A stretch of 64,000 nucleotides of DNA from Conus ventricosus (Eukaryota; Mollusca; Gastropoda; Neogastropoda; Conidae). The stretch covers positions 13,016,938 to 13,080,937 of the forward strand of contig CM031628.1 of NCBI GenBank assembly GCA_018398815.1, read 5' to 3'. Positions 1 to 11,400 of this stretch are shown piece after piece. Below the pieces are notes generated by a model. That model ran no database searches, was not told the origin of the DNA, and worked only from the letters and a program-made list of their open reading frames with translations. The stretch's first letter is position 1, and the number at the start of each line of letters is the position of its first letter. The translations under genes and the position numbers were made by a program.

Positions 1-1223
1 CAGAAACTCTGTCGTTCCATGTAGGTTTTTTTGGTCTTGTACCCGGGGTTCCACTGTTTTTGTTTTTTTAGACCGAAATGTGGTTTCACGTCTTCAGCTA
101 ATACCCGTGGTGCCATTGATTTCCAGGCTATACCTGTGCTTCCATTGGCTTTCAGGTGATGCCTGTGGCTCACTGATTTTTTTTTAAAGGTTATTTTGTT
201 TCGCTTCCATTGGTTTTGGGGCATATCCGTGGTTCCGCTGGTTATCAAGTAACACCTGTACATCCATCGGTTTTTAATCAACATCTTGCTTTGATGGATT
301 TTGGGAAACCCCAGTTAAAGATTCTGTTGGTTTTCAGCCACAGATCAAGTTTCCATGGCTTAATGCCTTATGGTTCTAATGATTTATGGGTCATATCAGG
401 TTCCGTGGGTTTATTGTCATACTAGGGTTCTATTGATTTATAGGTCATCTGTGTCCGTGGGTTTAGTATCATACCTATGGTTTTATTGATTTATTTGGTC
501 ATCGTCGATTTATAGGTCATCTGTGTTCGTGGGTTTATCGTCACGGGCCCATGGTTCTATTGACTTATAGGTCATGTGTGTTCGTGGGGTTTTTGTCATA
601 CCTATGGTTCTATTTATTTATATGTTATCTGTGTTCCGTGGTTTATTGTCATACCTATGGTTTTTTATCGATTTAATAGGGCATCGTCGATTATAGGTTA
701 TGTGTGTTCGTGGTTTATTGTCATACCCATTGTTCTATTGATTTATAGGTCATATGTGTTCGTGGGTTATTGTCATCCCTAGGTTCTACTGATGTATAGG
801 TCATGGTGTTCGTGGGTTTATTGTCATACCTATGGTTCTATTGATGTACAGGTCATGTGTGTTCGGGGTTTATTGTCATCCCTATGATTCTATTGATGTA
901 TAGGGCATGTGTGTTCGTGGGTTTTTTTGTCATACCCATGGTTGTATTGATGTATAGGTCATTTTGTGTTCGTGGGTTTATTGTCATACCTATGGGTTTT
1001 ATTGATGTATAGGTCATGGTGTTCGTGGGGTTTTTTGTCATACCTATGGTTGTATTGATGTATAGGTCATGTGTGTTCGTGGGGTTTTTGTCATACCTAT
1101 GGTTTTTATTTATGTATAGGTCATATCGGTGTTCTGTGGGTTTATTGTCATACCTTGGGTTTTACTGATTTATAGGTCATCTGTGTTCCGTGGGTTTATT
1201 GTCACGCCTATGGTTCTGTCGAT
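1..1223. repeat. Degenerate tandem array, ~50-55 bp unit (left block)
   Basis: Successive copies share a core reading roughly 'ATAGGTCAT..GTGTTCGTGGG' followed by 'TTATTGTCATACCTATGG' and 'TTCTATTGATTTATAGG'. Copies from about 430 to 1223 are clear. Those from 1 to 400 are more diverged but keep the rhythm (repeated 'ggttccactg', 'cctgtg'). The block stops abruptly at a TTAA (1224-1227) and the same repeat resumes at 6234. The sequence between is therefore an insertion. Short open frames inside it are chance products of the repeat. Confidence 0.8.
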
Positions 1224-1254
1224 TTAAAAAACCCTTTTCCCCTACGTCGCCTAA

Positions 1255-1640
1255 AATTTTGCGCGCTGTACTTCGTGGGGGTGCAGAAACCATGCTTTCT
1301 AAGAAGGAAAAACCCTCGCCGTACGCCCTGGGTGTACAGTAACCCATGGTTTTTTGTATAGGAGCTAACCCCCGCCGTACGCCGTGGGTGTACAGTAACC
1401 CATGGTTTTTGTATAGGAGCTAACCCCTCGCCGTCGCCCTGGGTGTACAGTAACCCATGGTTTTTTTGTATAGGAGCTAACCCCTCGCCGTACGCCGTGG
1501 GTGTACAGTAAAACCCCTGGTTTTTTGTGTAGGAACTAACCCCTCGCCGTACGCCGTGGGTGTAACAGTAACCATGGTTTTGTGTAGAACTAACCCCTCG
1601 CCGTACGCCTGGGGTGTACAGTAACCCCTGGTTTTTTCTC
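1255..1640 (+). repeat. Left subterminal repeats, ~57 bp x 6-7
   Basis: Six clear copies (near 1317, 1374, 1430, 1488, 1545 and 1602) and one degenerate copy near 1264 share 'GCCGTACGCCGTGGGTGTAC' followed by 'AGTAACCCATGGTTTTTTGT' and 'ATAGGAGCTAACCCCTC'. Each holds a GGGT...ACCC half-palindrome. The same core occurs in inverted orientation at the other end of the element. This suggests a transposase-recognition region that has expanded in tandem on this side. Confidence 0.75.
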
Positions 1641-1837
1641 GAGGAAGTAAGACCTTGCGTTTCGTCCCTGCAATTGACTTCTATGAGATTTAGAGTCTTG
1701 CTACTTGCGTCAAAAAGGGTTTTTCGTGTTGTTGTTGTTTCTCAGTGAATAACTGTGCACAGGCGGGCCCCATGAATGTTTCGTTTATTGTGTGTGTGCA
1801 TGTGAGCATTATTGCTGTTTGTGCGAGAGAGACAGAA

Positions 1838-1905
1838 AACAGAGAGAGAGAGAGAGAGAGAGAGAAAAATGGTGTGTGTGTATGTGCATGCATGGGAAAA
1901 ATATA

Positions 1906-1962
<57 letters not shown>

Positions 1963-2116
1963 GAATGAGCTATGCTTTATAGTACACACGCACGGGCCTG
2001 CGCGTGTGTGGTGTATTGGGAAAACATTAGAAAAACTTGATCCTCTGTCAGTATGACGTTTCCTAGAATGTGCAACATACCAAGGCCTACGTGTTTTTTT
2101 TTTTTTTTTTTTTTTA
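1838..2116. repeat. Microsatellites (GA)n, (AT)n and a T-run inside the transposon
   Basis: (GA)n at about 1838-1866, GT-rich DNA to 1890, (AT)n at about 1897-1953, and a T-run at 2094-2115. They separate the left subterminal repeats from the inner inverted repeat and may have displaced or replaced part of the 5' region. Confidence 0.85.
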
Positions 2117-2177
2117 AATACGTAATGTTACTTTGCATCATTTTCATTATGACGTACATTGCTCACACTTGGCAGTA

Positions 2178-2340
2178 TGTAGTTGCGTAGCGTGAGGAAA
2201 ACATGGGGACCAACTGGACAGAATGCTCAAACTCGGTGTGAAGGTTCCTCATATACTAAAGGTCAAATTAAGAGATGGAGCCACCACGTGCATGCTTTTG
2301 TTTGTAGTCACGTGACGCGTGTTTGTCACGCGTCACACGT
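2178..2340. repeat. Inner inverted repeat, left arm
   Basis: The arm runs from 'TAGTTGCGTAGC' through 'ATGGGGACCAACTGGACAGA' and 'CAAATTAAGAGATGGAGCCA' to 'TTTTGTTTGTAGTCACGTG'. The reverse complement of 5685-5840 gives the same order with scattered mismatches and small gaps. It lies just upstream of the transposon gene. Confidence 0.8.
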
Positions 2341-2462
2341 TAACAGATCATAACATTGAAACAATCCTAGCAAACCCTTCCTTGCAATTTTTAAAAAATT
2401 CTTTTAGCAATTTCACAGCATTTTTAACATTCTTAAACCAAAAAAGCTGATGTTACTGGAAT

Positions 2463-5400
2463 ATGTCAATTAAAATATATTTTTGCTCACTTTTGATTTG
2501 TTTTTTTTTGTTTTTTGTTGTTGCACTCAATGAGTCGAAAGTGGAAGTGCCAGAACCGGCTAATGTGACCAGAGCAATCATTGGAGACCTTGTGGCAGCA
2601 AAGAAAGAAGAAGAACAGTGGTTATCTACTGCCATGGAACTCTTTGATAAAGACAAACTTATAAAAGGTGATACAGTTGCCTGGTCAGCCTTTCACGCAT
2701 CACAGCAGGATGGTGCAAAACTGGAAGAGGCTCAGAAGGCACTCACTCAACTCTTGCCACTCTTCTATGAAAAAGCAGCAACTGCTGCCATGGTAATAGC
2801 ATGGCTTACATGTTCTCAAACAAGCAATAGTCTTCCTTAACCCAGGCCAAATTCCTGTGGTAACAATGGATGCTCCATTATTTGCTCTAGCAAAGTGTAT
2901 ACAATGGACCTGGCGAAGACACACGGGCAAGACAAATTCGTCATTATGTTTGGAGGCCTTCATGTGGAGCAAGCAACTTGGAAGACATTTGGTGATTACC
3001 TTGAGGGCTCAGGCTGGACAGTGGCACTTACAAAGGCAGGCGTTGCATCGTCTGGCACAGCAGACTCGTTCCTGAAGTGTTCCCATATTACCAGAACCAG
3101 ACAAGCACACCAGATCAGTGCCTTGGCTTTGGCCAAACTTCAGAAAGAAGCTTTCACAAAGACAGGCTTGCCCCAGACTGATGAAGTAAGAGAAGCGTGG
3201 AGACAAGACATGATAAGCAGAAGTCCAATGTTCCAGTATTGGGACACAATCCTCCACCTTGAACTTTTGGGCCTCATCTTCATCAGAGCTCATCGTGAAG
3301 AAAATTTTGTGATGTATGTGGAATCACTGAAAGCCTTGGTAGCTTGGTACTTTGCATTGGATCATTATCACTACGCTCGATGGATACCTGTCCACATCCG
3401 AGACATGGAAAGCCTCCCACCTTCCATCTGGAAGAGTTCATACGTCATGGACTCTGGGTCCTTTCCAAAACAACCAACAGGTTTTCGGCTATGCCGATCG
3501 ATCAAGCCCACGAACAAAACAATGCCAGGGTGAAAGGTTGTGGTGGTGCCTTGGGGCTTACAGAAAACCCATCTGCCTTCAGAAAATGGATGCTTGCTGG
3601 TCCAGAGCAAGCTAGAATTGTGAAAGAGTTCGAAGAAGACATTTGTAGTGATCACTATGATGATCACTGCCACCATGAAGAGGGGCTGGCTTTCCAGAAG
3701 AATTTCAGACAGCATGCTGTCAATCTTGCACAGACCATCAGTGAAATGGGCAATCCTTTCATGAATGACTCTCCAGAACTTCTAACTTTGGACACCTGTG
3801 ATGTCATGAGTGAATCTGTTGTCAACACTGTCCGCAACGTGGAAGCACTTCACAGACAGCAGTATGAGGATTACAGACAGACCGTCTTGGTGGATCGCAG
3901 CCGGTCTATTCACAGCTCAATCAAAAGAAATTCGCTGCCACTGTTCAGGTCCTCTGGTCCTAAACAGAAGACCAAGCAAGCTGACAAGATTGCAACACTG
4001 AAGACTGATGTGACATGGATACCTTCTTCATGCACGAAAACCATCCTTGTCCTCCTGCTCTCTCTGACAGAGACAGACTACGCTTTGGGACAAAAATCAG
4101 ACCTGCTGACTTGCCTCGTCAAGACTGTTGAGGCAGAGAGTTCAAGTGTTCTTGACATGGAGGATTCCTATGATGTTGAAATTGAAGAGTGTCTGCCGAG
4201 TACTGTAGAGCTGGAGGATCCTGACAGCTGTGCTGAAGTCAAAGTGCTTGAAGTTGAGCCTGAAATCCTGGCTTCCCTGGAGACCTCTGTTTTGGAGACA
4301 GAGCCTCCAAGCAACTTTGATGTGAAAGTGCTAGATGGTGCTGCAGTCGTACATTTCTTGTCAACCAATGGAGTTACAACATTTGGAGAATATGCAGATG
4401 TCGTTTTTTTTTCTACTTGAAGAACCAGCTGGAAAGTGGCATAAGACTGGATGTTGTCTGGGACAGGTACTCTAAAAGCAGCATCAAAGAGTCCACCAGA
4501 GAAAGGAGAGGGAAAGGCACACGAAGAAAGGTTGCAAGTCAGAACAGGATTCCAGCAAAGTGGCATGACTTCTTGAGAGATCCAGACAATAAGCAAGAGT
4601 TGTTTGAGTTCCTAGCACAAAGAGTAGCAGAGAGTGAGTTTCTCCCAGAGAAAGAAGTGTTCGTCACATATGGCAAGGCAACTTTGGCTAATGGCTCAAA
4701 CCACACCATGCCTGAATGTGACCACGAAGAGGCAGACACAAGGATGATACTCCATATCCAGGATGCCCTCCAGAATGGGTGCTGTACATGCTTGGTAAGA
4801 ACAGTGGATACTGACGTCATCGTGATCCTGCTTGGAAAGTTTCACTTCCTGAAAAGCACTTGCCGAGATATGGACATATGGGTAGCATTTGGAGTTGGCA
4901 AAAAGTTCACATACTTTCACATCAACACCATCGCCCAGGCTCTTGGAGAAGAGAAATGCTTAGCACTGCCTGGATTTCATAGCTACACTGGGTGTGATAC
5001 TGTGTCTTCCTTTTATGGAAGAGGGAAGAAGACAGCATTTGAGTCATGGAAATCATTCCCTGAGGTTACCAAAGCCTTCACGGTCATGACAGAAGATCCC
5101 TTCGCTGAAATGGACATTGACACAGAAGCCTTCAAACTGCTAGAACGCTATACTGTTGTCTTGTACGACAAAACCAGTTCACTGGACTCGGTTAATGAAG
5201 CACGCAGGGAGCTGTTCTGTCAGAGGAACAGGTCAATGGAAAACCATTCCCCCAACTCAAAACGCTTTGCTGCAGCACACAAAGCGCGCTGCTTACCAGG
5301 CAGGCATCTGGGCTACATCATGTCAGCCAAAGCAGCAAGCTCCTTCTCCAGAAAGCTGGGGCTGGAAATTGGACTCAGACACCAGTACATGGATGCCTGT

Positions 5401-5548
5401 ATGGACACTTCTCCCAATGGTCTCTGAGGCCTGTAGAGAGCTAGTATCCTGCGGCTGTAAGAGTGATCGCGGATGTTCGGGCAGATGCTCTTGTGCACAG
5501 GCTGGACTTGGTTGCACAGCACTGTGCAAATGCAAATGCAACAAATAG
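2463..5548 (+). pseudogene. Broken transposon gene: PIN/XPG-like nuclease with CXC zinc cluster
   Basis: One protein of about 1,000 residues can be followed through three frames, with changes near 2800, 2912, 3430, 4405 (a T-run) and 5245. Landmarks in order: 'VAWSAFHASQQ' and 'LLPLFYEKAATAAMV' (2670-2795); 'PVVTMDAPLFALAK' (2858-2895); 'FVIMFGGLHVE' and 'GTADSFLKCSHITRTRQAHQ' (2937-3115); 'IDQAHEQNNARVKG' and 'GLTENPSAFRKWMLAGPE' (3490-3610). Then comes a nuclease-like core: 'EEADTRM' (about 4728), 'VRTVDTDVIV' (4798) and 'SYTGCDTVSSFYGRGKK' (4981). The spaced acidic residues and the DxD and GCD motifs resemble PIN/XPG-FEN1 folds. The end (5440-5545) is a cysteine cluster (CGCKSDRGC...CSC...C..LCKCKC) like tesmin/TSO1 CXC domains. 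Proteins of this layout are, to my recollection, multicopy and uncharacterised in corals, molluscs and fish. The apparent signal peptide at the start is probably untranslated upstream DNA. This copy cannot make a full protein. Confidence 0.75.
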
Positions 5549-5679
5549 ACGCATTGGCTGACACTGCTTTTACCATATGTGATTCATAAACTTCAAAATC
5601 CCTAAAATGACTATTTTTGCAGTAGTGACAAAAATTTTGGGAAGTGCTATTGCTGTATGACTTCGCGGATGATGCCTAG

Positions 5680-5840
5680 CAAAGACGTACCACGTGACCA
5701 CAAACAAAAACATGTACGTAGTGGCTCCATCTCTTAATTTGATCCTTAGGGTATAAGGAAACTCACACAAAGTGTGACCTTTCTGTCCGACTGGTCCCCA
5801 ACCGAATCATCTTTGACCGTAAGCTACGCAACTAATGCGC
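5680..5840. repeat. Inner inverted repeat, right arm
   Basis: Reverse-complement partner of 2178-2340. It shares the blocks 'TGGCTCCATCTCTTAATTTG', 'CACGTGACCACAAACAAAAA', 'GGTCCCCA' and 'GCTACGCAACTA'. It follows the stop of the transposon gene by about 130 bp. Confidence 0.8.
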
Positions 5841-5944
5841 CCCGCTCAGGAAGAAAGCCGCAAGGAATTTCTTACCAACGCGACTCTTATCTCTCTGTAG
5901 CAAACACGCGTGACGTCACATCCATAGCGTGTGGCGCGCAAGCT

Positions 5945-6215
5945 TTGTAAGTATGGGTGGCCCCACACCCACGGCGTACGGCGTGCAAGGTTTATTCTTT
6001 GGTAGTATGGGTGTTCTCACACCCACGACGTACTGGGACATTAATTGTTTAATTATTTCTTTGTTTATGTATAAAACAAAATAATTTTCAGTTGATATGT
6101 AGTATAATATATTAGGGACAAAGTCATGAAATTAAGTGGAAGTGGCTTCAAAATTACTAGAGTTACAGAGCAAAAAACACGTGTCTGGGTGATTTCACAC
6201 CCACGGAGTACGGGA
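5945..6215 (-). repeat. Right subterminal palindromic repeats x 3
   Basis: Three copies (about 5951-5985, 6000-6036 and 6186-6214) of a hairpin such as 'TATGGGTGTTCTCACACCCA' followed by 'CGACGTACTGGG'. Read on the minus strand they match the core of the left array (GTACGCCGTGGGTGT), so the two ends are inverted relative to each other. They are spread over AT-rich DNA and are not tandem, unlike the left end. Confidence 0.7.
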
Positions 6216-6233
6216 AAGGTTTTAATTAATTAA

Positions 6234-6745
6234 TAGGTCATATCTGTGTTCTGTGGGTTTATTTTCATGTCTGTGGTTCTGTCGATTTATAGGTCACATC
6301 TGTGTTCTGTGGGTTTATGATTCTATTGACTACAAATCATATCTGCTTCCCGAGGGTTTAGGATTCTATTGCGTTATGAGTCATTTATGTGTTCAGTAGG
6401 TTTACTGTCATACCTATGGTTCTATTGATTTATAGGTTATCTGTGTTCCATGGGTTTATTGTCTTGCCTATAGTTCTGTCAATGTATAGGTCATGTATGT
6501 GATTCCGGAGGTTTGTCGTGTATCAGGTCAAATTTCAGGTAACACCTGTGGTTCCATGATTTTGCTCCACGCGATTCCAACGGTTTTTACTTTAATCATA
6601 CCGCCATTTCACTGATTTACTTTTCGGCTGCACTCGTGGGTCCACGGCACAACGTGAAGTGTGTTTGTGGTTCCATCGATCTTATTTCTGGCAGCGGCCG
6701 TGGTTTCCACTGTCTGGTTTCAGGTCGTCCCTGCGCTACCGGAGC
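6234..6745. repeat. Degenerate tandem array, ~50 bp unit (right block)
   Basis: Same repeat and same orientation as 1-1223 ('ATAGGTCATATCTGTGTTCT', 'GTGGGTTTATTTTCATG', 'TGGTTCTGTCGATTTATAGG'), resuming directly after the TTAA at 6230-6233. From about 6520 the copies become diverged, with 'ggttccat' rhythms like those at 1-300. Confidence 0.75.
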
Positions 6746-6875
6746 GTGAGGAACTGTCCTTACAGAAGAGCGGTCAAAAGGGAAGAGGAGGACCCCTGGC
6801 TGACCGTCGACAGGTCAAGAGGGAGGTGCCACGGAACAGACCGTCCCCCAATGACAGCAGGGTTAGGGGAAACAG

Positions 6876-6881
6876 GGTGGC

Positions 6882-6915
<34 letters not shown>

Positions 6916-6934
6916 GAGGGGAGAGAGGAGAGGG

Positions 6935-6965
<31 letters not shown>

Positions 6966-7297
6966 CAGGGAGAGAAACAGAGAGAGAGAGAACAGAGAGA
7001 GAGAGGCAGAGACACAGAGAGAGACAGAGACAGAGAAGACAGAGAGAGGACAGAGGAGAGAGAGAAAAGAGAGAGAGAAAGGACACAGAGAGAGACAGAG
7101 AGAGACAGACAGACAGACAGAGAAAGAGAGACAGAGACAGAGAGAGCACACAGAGACAGAAAGAGAGACAGATGAACAGACAGAAAACAGAGACAGAGAG
7201 AGAGACAGAGAGATGGACCAGACAAGGACAGACAGAGAGAAAAGGGAAGGAAGACAGACAGAATACGACAGACAGAATACAGAGAGAGAGAGAGAGA

Positions 7298-7338
<41 letters not shown>

Positions 7339-7390
7339 AAGAGGGGAGAGAGGGGGAGAGAAGAGAGAGAGAGAGAGAGAGAGATCAGTT
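6876..7390. repeat. GA/GACA-rich simple repeat
   Basis: About 510 bp of imperfect (GA)n with GACA, GAAA and GGAGA variants. Open frames crossing it on both strands (Arg/Glu-rich or Ser/Leu-rich) are artefacts of composition. It directly abuts the 3' end of the minus-strand LINE at 7390. Confidence 0.9.
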
Positions 7391-10300
7391 CATTCAGTTC
7401 AGTGGTTTATTTAACGTCTTTTCATGCCAGTGATATTAGACACTTGCTAAAAAAAAAAAAACCCACACACACAAAAAACCCACCTTTAAATCTAGTACTT
7501 GCAAAGCCACATCTGAATGTGCCTATTTACATAAGTGAAATACCTAGTGGTACACAAGTTGTAAATCTTTACAAAAATTTTGCAACCTGTGACTGCGAAA
7601 TAACCATGGAAATTTCAGCAACAATGAAATCATATAAGACGTACTTAACATTATCAAAGTGAATCAATCCAATCCCTTTTCCTGATAGAGCGTTGGTCAG
7701 CAGAGCATTCAAAAAGTGACGCACAGATTGTTTTCTTTCATAACAAGTAATGCCATGAGAATATTTAGTGTTCCCAGTTTCCCTTAATTTATGAATCAAT
7801 CTTAACAATTTGCTTGGGCACAACGGTAAAGTGGGCCATGTTTTGATCTAAATTTTGCTTATTGTATTTTATTTTTCCAAAATTTGGTTTAAATTTCCCA
7901 AAGAGGACAAATTAAGGGATTTTTGACAAAATTTCAGCGTTTTATTTGCTTTCTTTGCAAGATGTCTGTATTTCATTCCACTTTTCCCGTGGATGGGCCC
8001 CAACAAAAATCATTTTTCTTTATACCTAAGTTTTGAAACAAGCAGTAATGGTTTTATTCAAAAACATCTTTTTGTTTACAGTCCAACCTCTGGGTGATTG
8101 TAAAACAGATTTGGAATCAACACACGTTAAGATTTTATATAAGCAATTGGTTGTGTTTGTATGTACATCAAAGCCTTTTTATTGCATTAATTTGAGGTAT
8201 AGATTGAAAACCCTTTTAAATGATTATGATTTCCTGACATTTAAGGTGGGTATTATAAAGCAAGAACATTTTCAAAGATTCCAATACCGACAAATCTGTA
8301 AACATTTTAAATGATTTGATAACCCGGGTTTTCTAAATGTTACAATTCAGTTGTTAAAATTATTTTAATTATCATTTTTTTTAATAAGCTGTATTTGAAA
8401 TCAAAAAGAAGCGTTTGGGTGCTCCCAAGGATTGGACGGTTCCGACAGGAAATTTTGGGTTTGCAGTGTATCAAATTACAATTTTGGACAAAGTCAGATG
8501 TGTTAGTTTTTAACTGGTGGATTAGTATGTTTTTAGAACTCTTGGGGAAAAATTATTTTGGAATCCATCAGTTTTCTTCATAACGAATTTTCAAAGAAGA
8601 CTTCTGAACAATACTTAGAAAATCCAATTCGTTTTTCTTTTAAAGTGGTAATTTTAATGTTTCTTTATAACATTTTAGTGTTGTTGAACTGGAACTCCGA
8701 GAGCTAATTTCATGGCTTTACATCCAAGTTTGCAGTCTCTTAAAAGAGAATTAGGTGCAGAGAAATATATTTTCCATATTGTTATTTCGATGGACTAAGA
8801 GATGTACAGATGTAAAAGGGTATGACAGTTCCTGCCCCATGGTTGACAACTATTTTTTTAAGAATTTAATCTTTTTCTTGTTTTATCATCAGATTTTCAA
8901 TATGTGTTTTCCATTTCAGCTTAGGGGTTAAAATAACCGGGAATTTAACTTTTTGTTATATTTAGAATCTGTCCATATAGCCAATAAGCGAGGGTAGCAT
9001 GTTTGGTTCTCCCATTTTTAAACAAAAAATAAGACATGTTTTTCCCCAGATAGTTCTAATCGTTGTTTTCATTATAATAGTAGTGTATCCAATTCTTTTT
9101 GGTACAACATATGTACAAAGTTTATTGTTTTTATTGGAATGTTTTTCTTAATGTCCCAGTTAACCCAAAAATAGCGATATCATCGCATATTGAACTACAT
9201 GCTTTAGCTTTTAAACAAGATTTGGGAAGATCATGGATTAGGTTGTAAAACAAAGGGAGCTTTTAACTGACCCCTGAGGAATACCATATTCTTTCCTAAA
9301 GGATGAATAAGTTCTTTCCCAATCCTTTGTACATATGCTTCTTTTCCGTTAGGAAGGTTTTGTTTAAAATCAAACTTCCCAGAAAACCCAAACATTTATT
9401 AATTTGAAAAGTAGCTTGGTGCATACGCAGTCTAGGCTTTTTGCATCAAAAAATTAGCCAAGTACTTTTTTGCGGGAAATTGTTTTTTATGGGGATGGTC
9501 AGTTTTACTAAATGGTCTGTGGTACAACGACCTTTTCGAAAGCCGCTTGCTGAACAGGATACACCTTTTTTTTCATAATTAACAGTCGTTTTTAAATAAT
9601 TTTTTCTAAAAGTTTACAGCATGGATGTTAGCTATGGGTCTGTAACTATGTAAAGATGTCTCGGTTTACCTTCTTGGTATGGCTACTACGAACTTTTCAG
9701 ATTCTTGGATGTGCATTTTATCAATTTTTTGGAATATGAATGCGTAATACTTTCCACGAAGAAGGTAGTGTCTGATGAGTTGTAGACATCTCAAGGCAAC
9801 GTGAACCCTTGTAAGGTTATAGAATCTAATGCTTCTGTTAGTTCGGGACATCAGTAAAGGTGAGTTTAGGAAATGTTCGTTTTCTTGTGGAGGGGCCATG
9901 TAATCATCTTTTTGTTCCTCATTGTATCTGTGGACGACGGCTTTCTGGCTGAAGATTTTAGACTGACTACAAGCTGAAATAAACCAGAAAAGCTTCAGCT
10001 TTATCCAAAGCAGAAGGAAAATCAGTTTGTAGCTTTATAGGGTATGACTGGGCTTTTTTTAGCAATTTTTCATTTCTTTGACTTTTTTTCCAAACTTTAA
10101 ATAATCTTTTGATTCCCATACTTCGGCTTCGCAAAACTCAACCAGTACTTCTTTTTTGCTTGAGCAAAATTTTAGTACCCTTTATTCTTTTCTTTTTTTC
10201 ATGATTTTAAAGTTTTCTTCTGACTTATTTCTTTTCCATGTTTTGTAGCTTTTTCGCTTTGACTTTACAGCGAGTTACATTCTTCTGTTTCCCCCATACG

Positions 10301-11400
10301 TTGCCCCCATATTTTCCTATCTTTTTGTATTTATGTTTTGGGAAAAGTTTTTTTTCAAACTGCTAATAATCTACTTTTGAGAAATTAGCATAAAATTTAT
10401 CTAGATCGTCATCCTCGATTGGTGATGTATTTTTGCGACAGAAGAAAAGTTTGAAAGGCTTCCCGTTCGGCCAATTTATAGTTAAATTTTGGAAAAATTT
10501 TGCATTCGTTGTAGACGGTTCATCAAATATATTTCATTAAAAAAATATTGTAATGGGAAGAGATGATCACTCCCTAAACAATCTTCTACTGTGAACCGTT
10601 ATAGTTTATGCTATGTTTGGGGAGACAAGTGATAGATCTATTGCATAGACTTGTGAGTAACTACATCAGGAATTCTCGTAATTCTACCGTCGTTTAATAA
10701 ATAGATTCGAATCAACAATATTTTCAACAAATCTATTTGATGTCACTTTATTACAACTAGCGTCCAAAAGGGGCAGAGCATTAAAGTCACCCATAATAAT
10801 CCACTTCCTCTTTGTAAAATCGTATGTTTTTAACCAATCTGTGTCACCCCTTCAGGAACATTAGGATAGTAAACAGACAGAACATTATAAACTGATTCCT
10901 TATTTCTTTGTTTACAGCACCTGTAAACAAACACATCTTGTTTATTATGGGTACTGGAAGTGGGCTAATATTGTAAATCAAGGTCAAGTCTAATATAGAT
11001 AGCAGTTTGCACCTTTTATTTACCTCATGATACTGGGAAAGAGGTGGGTTTGATCTAGTAATAATTCTTCAGATTGGGAAGCTTTTTCTTTTCACATTCA
11101 ATGACTGGGAGTGCTAAAACACTATAGCCCCTTTTCCAGAACATGACTTTCAAAGATAATAGGTTCGTGGAAACGACCTCGCATTCACTGAAACACTACG
11201 AAGCGGCTGTTTGGATCTAGCTCCATTTTAAACGAATTTACGGGCATAACTGTGGTTATGCAGATTGTAGTCGTTCCTGTCATTTTTTCATACCATTTCT
11301 GTCACAAAGATATGAATTATAAAAATAGTTGATAAGATCATGACGATAAAGAAATATCTATTCAATGAACATACTTATTCTGACAAAGAACATTTCATAA
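7390..11400 (-). mobile_element. Decayed I/Nimb-type LINE
   Basis: Read on the minus strand, fragments follow LINE order. An endonuclease segment lies at about 10740-10800 ('MGDFNALPLLDAS'), followed by 'AIDLSLVSP' (~10640). Reverse transcriptase motifs are 'SGFRKGRCTTDHLVKL' (~9500-9555), 'EYGIPQGSV' (~9270) and a mutated catalytic box 'CDDIAI' (~9170-9195) where YADD is expected. A C-terminal segment at 7570-7825 contains 'LLRLIHKLRETGNTKYSHGI'. The 3' end on the plus strand is 'TTCAGTGGTTTATTTAACGT'. Frames are broken many times, so no protein is made. The TTDH and CDD context and the C-terminal motif fit the I/Nimb group of LINEs; the exact clade is inferred. The same 3' end recurs at 21.5-22.0 kb on the plus strand. 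The 5' limit is uncertain. Confidence 0.7.

Larger units (their letters stand above)
1228..6229 (+). mobile_element. TTAA-flanked DNA transposon with nuclease-like protein
   Basis: The ~50-bp array is interrupted after '..tcgatTTAA' (1224-1227) and resumes after 'TTAA' (6230-6233) with 'taggtcat'. Rejoining the flanks gives a normal repeat unit holding one TTAA, as expected for an insertion that duplicated a TTAA target. The ends are imperfect inverted repeats: 'AAAACCCTTTTCCC' on the left, and the reverse complement of '..GGGAAAGGTTTTAATTAA' on the right. Further in, both ends carry inverted subterminal repeats (1255-1640 and 5945-6215) and a second, longer inverted repeat (2178-2340 and 5680-5840). 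One broken gene lies between. TTAA targets are known for piggyBac and Kolobok, but the encoded protein resembles neither. XPG-type nuclease genes are known from Academ transposons, which are reported to use 3-4 bp targets. Superfamily assignment is open. Confidence 0.8.

Noticed and set aside
2463..2525. Signal peptide at the start of the nuclease-like protein
   Set aside because: The hydrophobic start comes from AT-rich upstream DNA. Conserved sequence begins later and a transposon protein should be nuclear.
6659..7662. Long Arg/Glu-rich frames of 250-333 codons
   Set aside because: They run through a GA/GACA simple repeat and change with frame and strand; there is no non-repeat conserved segment.
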